A stretch of DNA of 64,000 nt, from positions 1 through 64,000 of the forward strand of contig NZ_MRCI01000001.1 in the NCBI RefSeq assembly GCF_001922575.1. The letters are read 5' to 3'. The DNA comes from Neptunomonas phycophila (GTDB lineage Bacteria > Pseudomonadota > Gammaproteobacteria > Pseudomonadales > Balneatricaceae). The first letter of the stretch is position 1. Each line of letters opens with the position of its first letter. The translations under genes were made by a program, and so were the position numbers. Shown piece by piece: positions 8,191-17,074 of the stretch. The notes beneath the pieces were generated by a model. The model ran no database searches. It was not told the DNA's origin and was given only the letters and a program-made list of their open reading frames with translations.

Positions 8191-9537
8191 ATGAGCGAAG
8201 AAATAGGCGTACTAGTTGAGCAGATTTTAAAGGTCGATAAAGATGAAAATACCGCTCCTTCCGAAGCCTTAGCCGAGCAACTAGAACACTTAGATGCAGA
8301 GCAATTAGCCTTATTGCTAGGCGCGCTACCCTTAGATGAGCGCTTGGAGCAATGGGAACGCATTCCCGCCGATGAGCAAAGCGCAATCCTGGTGGAGTTA
8401 GGAGGTGACACTCGCCTCAGTATTTTACGTACCTTGTCATTCGCAGCGCTTGAAAGTTTATTCGCTAAGCTCACGCCAGAAGAGTTGATAGAGCTATCTG
8501 ATGACCTCCCTGATGAGTTCATTGATATCGCGCTGCGCCAAATGGATCAAAAACAGCGCCAGCACTTTGAGCACAGTAATCAATTTAATGAAGACCAAAT
8601 AGGCCGTTATGCCGATCATAGTTTGCTGGTGCTGCCGCAAAACGCGAAAGTATACGATGCCTTACGACTGATGCGTCGTGATATCCCCGAGTGCACTGAT
8701 GCGTTGTTTCTGACCGATAGGGCAGGGCGCTATACCGGCACAGTATCCCTACATAAACCGTTAAGCTCGCCCGGGCATATTCCGCTGGCTGAATTGATGG
8801 ACGAGCAAGTTAAGCCGCTGGCGGCTGAAGTCTCCCTAGAAGATAGTGTCGATATTATAGAGAAGTCTGATTATGTGTTACTGCCAATAGTTGACCAAAA
8901 GGGCATGCTAATTGGACGTATGACACTAAAAGATGGCCTGCAAATTTTACGCGAGTCTCATGATGCCGAAATGATGGCGCAAGCGGGTTTGTCGGAAGAT
9001 GAAGATTTATTCTCGCCAGTTTTACGAAGTTCGATGCGTCGAGCGACGTGGTTGGGGATTAATTTACTGACGGCATTTTTAGCGTCGTGGGCGATTGGTT
9101 TGTTTGAAGCAACATTACAGCAGGTAGTGGCCTTAGCTGTCTTAATGCCAATAGTAGCTTCGATGGGGGGCATTGCCGGTAGCCAAACGTTAACGCTGAT
9201 TATTCGAGGGATAGCCTTAGGGCAGATTTCAAAAGGTAACTTATGGCCGCTATTGCGAAAAGAGCTGAGTGTCGGTGGATTTAATGGTGTTTTGTGGGCA
9301 GGTGCCATTGGTGCTATTGCCGCATGGTGGTTTAGTGATCCGATGATCGGTGTGGTTATAGGCTCGGCTATCGCCATTAACATATTGGCAGCAGCCATTG
9401 CTGGTGTATTTGTTCCGCTCATACTCGATAAAATGAAAATAGACCCTGCGTTGTCAGGCTCGGTTATTTTGACAACAGTGACAGATGTCGTTGGCTTCGT
9501 GACTTTCCTAGGGTTAGGAACACTACTATTGATTTGA
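8191..9537 (+). CDS. mgtE: MgtE-type magnesium transporter
   Basis: A 448-residue protein with the MgtE order: N-terminal superhelical MgtE_N domain (about 25-130), a pair of CBS domains (about 140-255) and five C-terminal membrane helices (about 283-448). Family motifs in the membrane part include PIVASMGGIAGSQT and ALSGSVILTTVTDVVGF. It forms a Mg2+ channel gated by cytoplasmic Mg2+. ATG 8191 is preferred over the TTG at 8182 because AAGGA (8176-8180) is 10 bases upstream. The gene stands alone, divergent from zntB. Confidence 0.93.
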   Translation: MSEEIGVLVEQILKVDKDENTAPSEALAEQLEHLDAEQLALLLGALPLDERLEQWERIPADEQSAILVELGGDTRLSILRTLSFAALESLFAKLTPEELIELSDDLPDEFIDIALRQMDQKQRQHFEHSNQFNEDQIGRYADHSLLVLPQNAKVYDALRLMRRDIPECTDALFLTDRAGRYTGTVSLHKPLSSPGHIPLAELMDEQVKPLAAEVSLEDSVDIIEKSDYVLLPIVDQKGMLIGRMTLKDGLQILRESHDAEMMAQAGLSEDEDLFSPVLRSSMRRATWLGINLLTAFLASWAIGLFEATLQQVVALAVLMPIVASMGGIAGSQTLTLIIRGIALGQISKGNLWPLLRKELSVGGFNGVLWAGAIGAIAAWWFSDPMIGVVIGSAIAINILAAAIAGVFVPLILDKMKIDPALSGSVILTTVTDVVGFVTFLGLGTLLLI

Positions 9538-9757
9538 TCCCTCACTGACTATCGCATTCCTATGGGAACTTTTTTGTGCGCCGCAACACAAATATGGTAG
9601 TTTCTAGATCCCTATGATGTATTTTAGGGAGCAGTCTTAGATGTATAGCGACAAATCGCATCGTCAATTAACAGTTTTTGAAGGCGTGTGATCACGATTA
9701 TTTAGCAACCACCGAACACAGGGCCTTCAGCAATCCCAAATGGTAAGGGGCAAGATC

Positions 9758-10540
9758 ATGTTAAAAGGAAAAAACGCAGTAGTGACCGGTTCCACATCAG
9801 GTATCGGCCTAGCCTATGCTAAAGCCTTCGCCAAAGAAGGTGCCAATGTAATGATTAATGGCCTGGGTGATGCGGATGAGATTGAAAAAACACGTGCCTC
9901 ACTAGAGGCCGAGTTTGGTGTTAAAGCCTTGTACTCATCAGCGAACATGCTAAAGCCAGACGAGATCGCCGAAATGATAGCAACCGCAGAAAAAGAACTC
10001 GGTTCGGTTGATATTTTAGTGAATAACGCTGGTATTCAATTTGTATCTCCAATTGATGAGTTTCCCGCTGAAAAATGGGATGCCATTATCGGTATCAACC
10101 TAACCTCGGCATTTCATACGATTAAAGCGGCACTGCCGGGCATGAAAGAAAAAGGTTGGGGGCGCATTATTAACACGGCGTCTGCGCACGCGCTGGTGGC
10201 TTCCCCATACAAATCAGCTTATGTAGCCGCAAAGCATGGTATCGCAGGCTTAACCAAAACAGTGGCGCTGGAAGCCGCCGAAAAGGGTATTACGGTTAAT
10301 GCTATCGCGCCAGGCTATGTGTGGACGCCTTTGGTGGAGGCTCAAATAGCTGATACCGCTAAGTCTCGCGGGATTACGGAAGAGGAAGTTAAAGAGAACG
10401 TCTTGCTGGCTGCCCAACCCACTAAAGAGTTTGTTACGGTTGAGCAAGTAGCGGCGATGGCTGTATTTTTATGCAGTGATGCTGCTTCATCGATGACAGG
10501 CACAATTTTGCCTATCGATGGTGGTTGGACCGCACACTAA
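9758..10540 (+). CDS. bdhA: 3-hydroxybutyrate dehydrogenase (SDR)
   Basis: A 260-residue short-chain dehydrogenase. The NAD-binding motif is TGSTSGIG near the N-terminus, NNAG follows, and the catalytic residues lie in the Ser region (NTASAHALVASPYKSAYVAAKHG, with Y and K of YxxxK). The IAPGYVWTPLVE segment and the overall length match D-beta-hydroxybutyrate dehydrogenase, which interconverts 3-hydroxybutyrate and acetoacetate in polyhydroxybutyrate turnover. The start is ATG 9758 with AAGGGG about 6 bases upstream; an ATG at 9740 is also in frame. A hairpin terminator follows before the patatin gene. Confidence 0.9.
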   Translation: MLKGKNAVVTGSTSGIGLAYAKAFAKEGANVMINGLGDADEIEKTRASLEAEFGVKALYSSANMLKPDEIAEMIATAEKELGSVDILVNNAGIQFVSPIDEFPAEKWDAIIGINLTSAFHTIKAALPGMKEKGWGRIINTASAHALVASPYKSAYVAAKHGIAGLTKTVALEAAEKGITVNAIAPGYVWTPLVEAQIADTAKSRGITEEEVKENVLLAAQPTKEFVTVEQVAAMAVFLCSDAASSMTGTILPIDGGWTAH

Positions 10541-10565
10541 TCAATGCTAACCATTTTTTAGAACG

Positions 10566-10592
10566 ACGCTTGGTATTTACTGGGCGTTTTTT
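10566..10592 (+). terminator. rho-independent terminator after bdhA
   Basis: A 9-bp stem including G-T pairs (acgcttggt 10566-10574 with actgggcgt 10579-10587) and a 4-base loop run into six Ts. It lies 25 bases past the bdhA stop. Confidence 0.7.
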
Positions 10593-10651
10593 CTATCTGT
10601 ATTAATATTCAGAAATTACGTTCTAGTTCGCGTTTATAACGGGAGTGTTAC

Positions 10652-11662
10652 ATGCCAAAAAAATCGCTTAACTTAGCCCTTCAAGGTGGCGGTTCTCATG
10701 GCGCCTATACTTGGGGAGTATTAGATTATCTGTTAGAAGATGGCCGCATTAGTATTGAGGGGATCTCGGGTACAAGCGCAGGGGCTATGAATGCGACGAT
10801 ACTAGCGCAAGGTTATATGAGAGGTGGTATAGACGGCGCGCGCCAATCTTTAGAAGACTTTTGGCGAGCAGTATCTAAAGCCGGTGCTTTGAGCCCAATT
10901 AAGCGCTCTCCGTTGGACGTGCTCACTGGTAATTGGAGTTTTGATTTATCGCCTAGTTACTTCTTTTACGATTTAATTAGTCATGTCAGTTCGCCTTACG
11001 ACTTTAACCCATTAAATATCAACCCATTAAAAGAGCTGTTGGAATCTCAGGTGGATTTTGATTTAGTACGCTCTTGCAAGCATCTCAAGTTATTTATCGC
11101 AGCAACGAATGTCCGGACCGGTAAAATCAAGGTCTTTGAACGAGAAGAGCTGACAGCGGATATGGTCATGGCATCGGCGTGTTTACCGGAGCTTTACCAA
11201 GCGGTTAATATTGATGGTGAATCTTATTGGGATGGCGGTTATGTTGGTAACCCACCACTTTATCCGTTGTTTGGGGCCAAATCCAAAGATATTGTCATTG
11301 TGCAAATTAACCCAATAGAAAGAAGCGAAATTCCTCGTACAGCTAGAGAAATAGCCAATAGAGCGAATGAAATTTCGTTTAATACTTCGCTTTTACGCGA
11401 GCTACGATCCATTGAGTTTGTGCAGCGATTGGTTAAATCTGAAAAAGTCGATAAAGATCATTATTCGAATATTCATGTTCATCGTATTGAAGCGACGGAT
11501 GAAATAAACCCATTGTCGGCTTCCAGCAAATTAAATGCTGAGTGGGAGTTTCTAAAAAAACTTCGCGATATAGGGCGAGCATCTGCACAGCAGTTCCTAG
11601 ATCAGCATTACGAAACGATTGGCAAACATTCATCACTGGACTTGGTGAAAGAGTTTTCGTAA
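10652..11662 (+). CDS. patatin-like phospholipase
   Basis: A 336-residue cytoplasmic patatin-family hydrolase. It shows the oxyanion-hole glycines (LQGGGSHGAY), the nucleophile serine in GTSAG and the catalytic aspartate in DGG (YWDGGYVGN). This Ser-Asp dyad cleaves acyl esters. RBS gggag lies before ATG 10652. It lies downstream of the 3-hydroxybutyrate dehydrogenase but after a terminator, so it probably has its own promoter. A role near polyhydroxybutyrate or lipid turnover is inferred from the neighbour only. Confidence 0.88.
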   Translation: MPKKSLNLALQGGGSHGAYTWGVLDYLLEDGRISIEGISGTSAGAMNATILAQGYMRGGIDGARQSLEDFWRAVSKAGALSPIKRSPLDVLTGNWSFDLSPSYFFYDLISHVSSPYDFNPLNINPLKELLESQVDFDLVRSCKHLKLFIAATNVRTGKIKVFEREELTADMVMASACLPELYQAVNIDGESYWDGGYVGNPPLYPLFGAKSKDIVIVQINPIERSEIPRTAREIANRANEISFNTSLLRELRSIEFVQRLVKSEKVDKDHYSNIHVHRIEATDEINPLSASSKLNAEWEFLKKLRDIGRASAQQFLDQHYETIGKHSSLDLVKEFS

Positions 11663-11700
11663 AGCACTGTCTACATAATGAGTTACCCACTGAGGCTTGC

Positions 11701-11738
11701 TTGTAACTTGCTGTTACAAAAAGACAATTTCGTTACAA
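11701..11738. promoter_or_regulatory. palindrome TTGTAAC-N5-GTTACAA with an extra half site upstream of gcd
   Basis: TTGTAAC (11701-11707) and GTTACAA (11713-11719) form a perfect 7-bp inverted repeat with a 5-base spacer. GTTACAA recurs at 11732-11738, exactly 19 bases downstream. No T-run follows, so this looks more like a transcription-factor operator than a terminator. It lies in the only intergenic stretch before the PQQ glucose dehydrogenase gene. Confidence 0.5.
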
Positions 11739-11757
11739 AAGAAAATTACATTCATTC

Positions 11758-11779
11758 GTGTATGTTAGGGAACATACAC
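11758..11779. repeat. 9-bp perfect inverted repeat upstream of gcd
   Basis: gtgtatgtt (11758-11766) and aacatacac (11771-11779) are exact reverse complements around the 4-base centre aggg. It lies about 120 bases before the gcd start. It could be an RNA hairpin (the downstream cacactcttcttgt is only weakly T-rich) or a second operator. Confidence 0.55.
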
Positions 11780-11900
11780 ACTCTTCTTGTGTCTGCCTGT
11801 AGTAAGCTCAGTAACATTTGGCCGTCAAAAACAGCGCTGATTGTTTTATCGTAATGTGGCAGAGCGATATTTCTGGAATCTCAATGAAAAGGATCTTTGT

Positions 11901-14255
11901 ATGATCATATTTTCCATTTTATTTGCGTTGATAGGCTTGGCACTGTTATTGGGCGGTGTCTGGTTAATCACGTTAGGTGGCAGTTTGTACTATGCCATAG
12001 CCGGTGTTGTGCTGCTGGCGGTAGCCGTTCTTATAAAGAAAAACCGCTGTGCTGCACGGCTGCTCTATGCTGCTTTTCTTGTCGGCACCCTTATATGGTC
12101 TATTTACGAATCAGGCTTTGATTGGTGGCCACTTGCAACCCGAATGGGGATGTTTTTGATATTAACCATTCCCTTGTTTATCTCTACTGGGCCTAAAGGA
12201 AAAGGCGGTAATAAATTATTACTGCCAATATGGGGAGCTACGGCTGCTATCACGCTGATTACACTTATTGTGCCCGATAGCTCTACGGTGTCGGGGACCC
12301 TATCTAATGAGACGGTCTCTGTTAACCCAGATACAGGAGATGCCCCCGCTGATAGTTGGTTAAGTTATGGCCGAAGCAACTTAGGACAGCGTTATTCGCC
12401 GCTTACGCAAATTACACCTGATAACGTAGAAACCTTAGAGCAAGCTTGGCAGTACCGTACCGGGGACCTGAAAGGTCCTAAAGATGTCGGCGAAACAACG
12501 TATGAAGCAACGCCGCTTAAAATTGGCAATGCACTGTATATTTGCACCCCGCATAACTGGGTGGTTGCATTAGATGCCGATACTGGCGAAAAGCTATGGG
12601 TCTACAACGCCAAAGTACCTGCTGAAAGTCAGCGTCAGCATCAAACATGTCGAGGTGTTTCTTACTTACCGCCTGCGGGTTTATCTACATCAGAATCGAT
12701 CGTAGCCGTTAAAGCTAGTCGCCCTGCTGAAAACATGCCGAGTATGCAATGTGATGCACAACTGTTTTTGCCAACATCGGATGCACGCTTAATCGCCATT
12801 GACCCTGAAACAGGCGCGCGATGCAGCAACTTTGCGAATGATGGCGAGTTAGATCTCATGCATAACATGCCGTTCAAACAGGCGGGTTATTATTACTCTA
12901 CATCACCACCGCTCGTTGCTGGTGGAGTAGTGATCGTTGCTGGGTCAGTAAATGATAATTATGCAGTGAATGCCCCATCAGGTGTTATTCGTGCTTATGA
13001 TGTTAAAACAGGTGAGCTAAAGTGGAACTGGGACTCAGGTCATCCTGATGATACAGCTCCCATAGGCGAAGGCGAAGTATATGCCACGAGCTCTCCGAAT
13101 AGTTGGTCGACAGCAAGTGCAGACCCCGCGTTAGGCCTAGCGTACTTCCCTATGGGGAACCGAACGCCTGATCAACTGGGCATGTATCGAACACCAGCAG
13201 AAGAAAAATACGCCACGTCTGTTGTTGCACTGAGTTTGGAAACAGGTCAAGTTGAGTGGGTTCAGCAGTTTATTCATCATGATCTATGGGATATGGATAC
13301 GCCGGCTCAGCCTTCGTTGTTAGATTTGGATACTGATAGTGGCGTACAACCCGCATTAGTGGTTCCGACTAAGCAAGGCGATGTCTATGTGCTTAATCGG
13401 GCAACAGGCGAACCTATCTTCCCCATTACCGAAAAGCCAGCGCCGCAAGGAACGATTCCGGGCGATTTTTCTTCGCCAACACAGCCTGAGTCAGCGCTGA
13501 ACTTTAAGCCTGAGCCTTTAACTGAAGCGAAAATGTGGGGTGCAACTCCACTGGATCAACTCATGTGCCGCATCCAGTTTAAATCACTTAAATATGATGG
13601 GCAGTACACGCCACCATCCACGCAAGGTACGCTTGTTTATCCGGGTAATTTTGGCGTCTTCAACTGGGGTAGCATAGCGGTAGATCCTAAGCGCCAAGTG
13701 ATGTTCGGTATGCCCCTTTACCTTGCCTTTACGTCTAAGTTGATCCCTAAAAAGGGAGCTGCACTAGGTGAAACAAACACAGGTGAGCAAGGTGTCAATG
13801 AAAATGCCGGTGCCGATTATGCCGTACAAATGGGACCTTTTTTATCGCCGTTAGGAGTACCTTGTCAGCAGCCTCCATGGGGTTTCGTTGCGGGTGCTGA
13901 CTTACGTACGGGGAAAATTGAATGGATGCACAAAAACGGCACAGTAGAAGACTTATCGCCAATTCCAGTCCCGATTAAAATGGGAGTACCGGGGATAGGC
14001 GGTCCTGTGATTACTGAAGGTGGTGTTGTTTTTATGGCGGCAGCTGTAGATGACTACCTTCGTGCCTACAACCTCACCGATGGCAAGCAGCTTTGGGAAG
14101 CCCGTTTACCTGCGGGTGGTCAAGCAACACCCATGACTTACTTAAATAGTAAAGGCGAGCAGATGGTTGTCATTGTGGCTGGTGGTCATGGCTCAATAGG
14201 TACAACTATTGGCGATTATGTTGTTGCTTACAAGCTGAAGCCTAACCAGGAATAG
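11901..14255 (+). CDS. gcd: membrane-bound PQQ-dependent glucose dehydrogenase
   Basis: A 784-residue quinoprotein. The first 135 residues form four to five membrane helices, and the rest is a periplasmic eight-bladed PQQ propeller. Visible family features are RYSPLTQITPDNV, ALDADTGEKLW, HHDLWDMDTPAQP (holding the catalytic Asp) and the C-terminal GGPVITEGGVVF and LPAGGQATPMTY repeats. It oxidises aldoses such as glucose in the periplasm and passes electrons to ubiquinone. The start is ATG 11901 with AAAAGGA 8 bases upstream; the frame is open from 11841. No pqq biosynthesis genes are in the window. Confidence 0.92.
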   Translation: MIIFSILFALIGLALLLGGVWLITLGGSLYYAIAGVVLLAVAVLIKKNRCAARLLYAAFLVGTLIWSIYESGFDWWPLATRMGMFLILTIPLFISTGPKGKGGNKLLLPIWGATAAITLITLIVPDSSTVSGTLSNETVSVNPDTGDAPADSWLSYGRSNLGQRYSPLTQITPDNVETLEQAWQYRTGDLKGPKDVGETTYEATPLKIGNALYICTPHNWVVALDADTGEKLWVYNAKVPAESQRQHQTCRGVSYLPPAGLSTSESIVAVKASRPAENMPSMQCDAQLFLPTSDARLIAIDPETGARCSNFANDGELDLMHNMPFKQAGYYYSTSPPLVAGGVVIVAGSVNDNYAVNAPSGVIRAYDVKTGELKWNWDSGHPDDTAPIGEGEVYATSSPNSWSTASADPALGLAYFPMGNRTPDQLGMYRTPAEEKYATSVVALSLETGQVEWVQQFIHHDLWDMDTPAQPSLLDLDTDSGVQPALVVPTKQGDVYVLNRATGEPIFPITEKPAPQGTIPGDFSSPTQPESALNFKPEPLTEAKMWGATPLDQLMCRIQFKSLKYDGQYTPPSTQGTLVYPGNFGVFNWGSIAVDPKRQVMFGMPLYLAFTSKLIPKKGAALGETNTGEQGVNENAGADYAVQMGPFLSPLGVPCQQPPWGFVAGADLRTGKIEWMHKNGTVEDLSPIPVPIKMGVPGIGGPVITEGGVVFMAAAVDDYLRAYNLTDGKQLWEARLPAGGQATPMTYLNSKGEQMVVIVAGGHGSIGTTIGDYVVAYKLKPNQE

Positions 14256-14277
14256 CAGCGCAGGCGTACAGTGACAT

Positions 14278-14315
14278 AAAGCCGCTAAGGGTATTCCTTG
14301 GCGGCTTTATTATTT
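14278..14315 (+). terminator. rho-independent terminator after gcd
   Basis: A 13-bp stem with one G-T pair (aaagccgctaagg with ccttggcggcttt) closes a 5-base loop and is followed by attattttt. It begins 22 bases past the gcd stop. Confidence 0.85.
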
Positions 14316-14496
14316 TTACACATGTCTTAATCGGTCCCGCGTATCGTCTGTAGATCAATAATCTTCTTAGTATTAATCCATACAAAGTGTCTGTAATTAG
14401 GAAAAATTCCTATATATTTCAACATCTCCCGTTTGTTATATTCGGCGGCCGCTTTGGATGGATGTTCAAAGTTCTATCGGAAATTAAGGATAAATT

Positions 14497-15003
14497 ATGA
14501 AAACTAAAAAGATAATTAGTGCATTGGTTTTGGCCTCGGCTTGTGTCGCAGGAACATCAACTGCATTTGCAGCTGATACAAAAGCACCTGGTACTGGACC
14601 AAACCCATTCACTGATTGTGGTATCGGTGCTGCTTTATTTAAGGACACACATTGGGCGGCAGTATCGTCTAATATCATTTGGGATTTAGGGACAACCGCT
14701 GTTACTTCCGCGACCTTGAGCCCTGAAACGTGTTCTGCTCAGAATGTTCAGGCTGCACAGTTTATTTTGGAATCGTATAAAAATCTGGCAGAAGACACGG
14801 CAAAGGGGCAAGGCGAAAGTTTAGCCGCGATGATGGATATTTACGGGTGCCAGCAAGAACAAGCCGTTTCGGTCATCAGCGCAGTGCGAGCTGACATGGC
14901 TGAGCAAGTAGGCTCAGCAAACTACACAAACCAAACCACAGTTGAAAAAGCATCGGCTTATTACAACGCGGTAACCTCTGCTGCTAAGGTCTGCGCTGCC
15001 TAA
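14497..15003 (+). CDS. DUF3015 family periplasmic protein
   Basis: A 168-residue secreted protein with a clear signal peptide (MKTKKIISALVLASACVAG..., likely cleaved after AFA near residue 25). The mature part begins NPFTDCGIGAALF and has four cysteines (TDCG, PETCS, IYGCQ, KVCAA). This matches DUF3015 proteins, whose function is unknown. Start ATG 14497 is preceded by aaggat. A hairpin lies between it and the following DUF4105 gene, with which such genes commonly pair, so the two are probably one unit with reduced read-through. Confidence 0.82.
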   Translation: MKTKKIISALVLASACVAGTSTAFAADTKAPGTGPNPFTDCGIGAALFKDTHWAAVSSNIIWDLGTTAVTSATLSPETCSAQNVQAAQFILESYKNLAEDTAKGQGESLAAMMDIYGCQQEQAVSVISAVRADMAEQVGSANYTNQTTVEKASAYYNAVTSAAKVCAA

Positions 15004-15014
15004 GCACACACATA

Positions 15015-15043
15015 CTTCACTCAAAGCCTAGCATTGGGTGAAG
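15015..15043 (+). terminator. hairpin between the DUF3015 and DUF4105 genes
   Basis: A 10-bp stem with one G-T pair (cttcactcaa 15015-15024 with ttgggtgaag 15034-15043) is followed by the T-rich ttctctcttatt. It probably acts as an attenuating terminator, with the downstream gene starting about 40 bases later. Confidence 0.6.
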
Positions 15044-15081
15044 TTCTCTCTTATTACCTAACATTGAAAAGATGCTTATTC

Positions 15082-16953
15082 ATGCTCTGTCGTATCGTCT
15101 TTGTGGTTATGTGCTTTATGATGTCTTGTGCACATGCGGCCGCGCTGCCTGAATTTAATAGTAGACTCCTTCAGCAGCGATCGACCGATATTTTATGGCT
15201 TAAATTAATGCACTATGAGCGTGATGTATCGACGCGTTCAGGCTATTTGGGAGCGATCAAGCATCCTGATTTTTACCTAGACGAGAACGGACGCTCTGAC
15301 CCAATCGCCGAGCTTAGTGCAACACTAACCGCATTTTATGCAGAAGATTCCTCGAACGACCTACACGCTCAATGCCGATTTCCGGCTCGTTATTTATGGT
15401 TTAAACGTTGGGCGCCTAAGCAACTAACCTTACCGGCTTCTGTGCCGTGTAAAGCCTATGAAGATTGGTCTGAAGGCGAAAACTTCCAGTCCATTAGCAT
15501 TGTTTATGTCACAGGCTACTTAGGCAATCCTGCATCATTTTATGGGCATACGTTTTTAAAGTTCAATACGGCTCAAAAACGCTCGCACGATTTGGATAAA
15601 ACTATCAACTTTGGAGCTATTGTCCCCGATGCCGAAAACCCGATTACCTACATCTTAAAAGGAGTGTTTGGGGGCTATGACGGAGGTTTCAGCGAGGTTG
15701 GTTATTACTTCCATACAAATAACTATGGTGATAACGAACTCCGTGATATGTGGGAGTACGAACTCAATGTGAGTGCCGAGGATACAGCGCTCATGGCGGC
15801 TCATGCGTGGGAGATCTTAAAAAAAGAGTACACCTATTTCTTTTTTAAGAAAAACTGTGCTTACCGAATGGCGGAGATAGTCGAGCTCGCTACCGGTGTT
15901 AACATCCTGGACGATAAGCCTGTAACCATACCACAATCGCTCATTACGGCAGTTCATCATGCCTCTGTAAAAGGCCAGCCTTTGGTTAAAACAATGGTTT
16001 ATCGGCCCTCGCGCCAATCTAGGCTATACGACAAATATGCCTCTTTATCCGCACGAGAAAAGAAGTTGTTACATGAGTTAGTAGACGATCCAAAATTGCT
16101 GGAAAGCGATACCTATAAGCATGAGCCGGTAGCTTCGCAACAGAGAGTGATTGAAACCTTATTGGATTATTTACAGATCTCTCGGGAGTTAGAGGATAGA
16201 GCGAGTAATAAAATAAACGCTTTTTATCAGCGAGCCTTATTAGAGCGCTACCGTTTGCCGGTGGGAAAGGCCAGCTTTGTAACGGCAAGCACGGCGGCAC
16301 CGCATGAAGGGCGTGCTCCTAGTTTGGTGCAAATTGGTTTAAGGCACAATTCGGCGCAAGGCGATGGATTGCTGTTTAGGTTGCGCCCGGCTTATTACGA
16401 TGTACTGGATGCGGATAAGAGCCACGTAGCCGATTCAGTATTAAGCATGGGTAGCGCAGAATTGTTGGTAGAAGACAGCACGGTTTCGCTGAAACGCTTG
16501 TCACTGATCGACTTGGAAAGCGTAAATGCCGCCGTCACGGGGTTACCTGGAGATAACGGGCAAAGTTGGAAACTGAATATCCTTATTGAGCCCCTCGACT
16601 TACGTTGTGATGATTGTATGGCCTTTAAAACACAAGCCTACTACGGGCAATCTAAAAGATTAACTCCGCATCTACTGGTAGGGGGTTATTTAGGCGGCGT
16701 TGTGCAAGATAATGTGAGTCACAATGCGAACGTAGAGCTTGCTGTGCGAGCGTTTACAAACGTAACAACAGGTCATCGTTTGAGCGGTACCTTTTTTGTG
16801 GAGTCACTCACGGCTGTGGATAACGATGCCAGTAGCCGTTATAAGCTTGGAGCAGAGCTGCGTGCAGCCTTGTCAAAAGTAACCGATATTCGGTTAGTAT
16901 ATGATCATGACCAAGCTGAAGAGCTTTCCCTCAAGCTTGGGTTTTACTTTTAA
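15082..16953 (+). CDS. DUF4105 (Lnb N-terminal periplasmic domain) envelope protein
   Basis: A 623-residue exported protein with a signal peptide (MLCRIVFVVMCFMMSCAHA). The DUF4105 domain spans about residues 130-290. It contains YGHTFLKFN and FFFKKNCAYRMAE, a His and Cys pair that suggests a thiol-hydrolase-like fold; this is inference, not shown. The C-terminal half is strand-rich and ends in F (LSLKLGFYF), which would suit an outer-membrane barrel. I place the start at ATG 15082 because it begins the signal peptide, although the frame is open from 15034. Function is unknown. Confidence 0.8.
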   Translation: MLCRIVFVVMCFMMSCAHAAALPEFNSRLLQQRSTDILWLKLMHYERDVSTRSGYLGAIKHPDFYLDENGRSDPIAELSATLTAFYAEDSSNDLHAQCRFPARYLWFKRWAPKQLTLPASVPCKAYEDWSEGENFQSISIVYVTGYLGNPASFYGHTFLKFNTAQKRSHDLDKTINFGAIVPDAENPITYILKGVFGGYDGGFSEVGYYFHTNNYGDNELRDMWEYELNVSAEDTALMAAHAWEILKKEYTYFFFKKNCAYRMAEIVELATGVNILDDKPVTIPQSLITAVHHASVKGQPLVKTMVYRPSRQSRLYDKYASLSAREKKLLHELVDDPKLLESDTYKHEPVASQQRVIETLLDYLQISRELEDRASNKINAFYQRALLERYRLPVGKASFVTASTAAPHEGRAPSLVQIGLRHNSAQGDGLLFRLRPAYYDVLDADKSHVADSVLSMGSAELLVEDSTVSLKRLSLIDLESVNAAVTGLPGDNGQSWKLNILIEPLDLRCDDCMAFKTQAYYGQSKRLTPHLLVGGYLGGVVQDNVSHNANVELAVRAFTNVTTGHRLSGTFFVESLTAVDNDASSRYKLGAELRAALSKVTDIRLVYDHDQAEELSLKLGFYF

Positions 16954-17023
16954 GGCTTTTCATTCAATGCGCTAAGGTAATCAGTGTCATTTATCGCGGC
17001 GTTTGTTTACTGATTAAGTGCCA

Positions 17024-17052
17024 ATAAAAAAGCTCCGCGTGTGCGAAGCTTT
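17024..17052 (-). terminator. terminator of the minus-strand oxidoreductase gene
   Basis: Read on the minus strand, a 9-bp stem (AAAGCTTCG with CGGAGCTTT, one T-G pair) and a 6-base loop are followed by a U-run (the A-run at 17024-17030). It lies 22 bases beyond the stop at 17075. Confidence 0.8.
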
Positions 17053-17074
17053 ATAGGGGCCGATGATAGCCGGA

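Noticed and set aside
8958-9545. A 195-codon frame antisense to mgtE
   Set aside because: It mirrors the membrane domain of mgtE, has no ribosome-binding site and no recognisable protein features.
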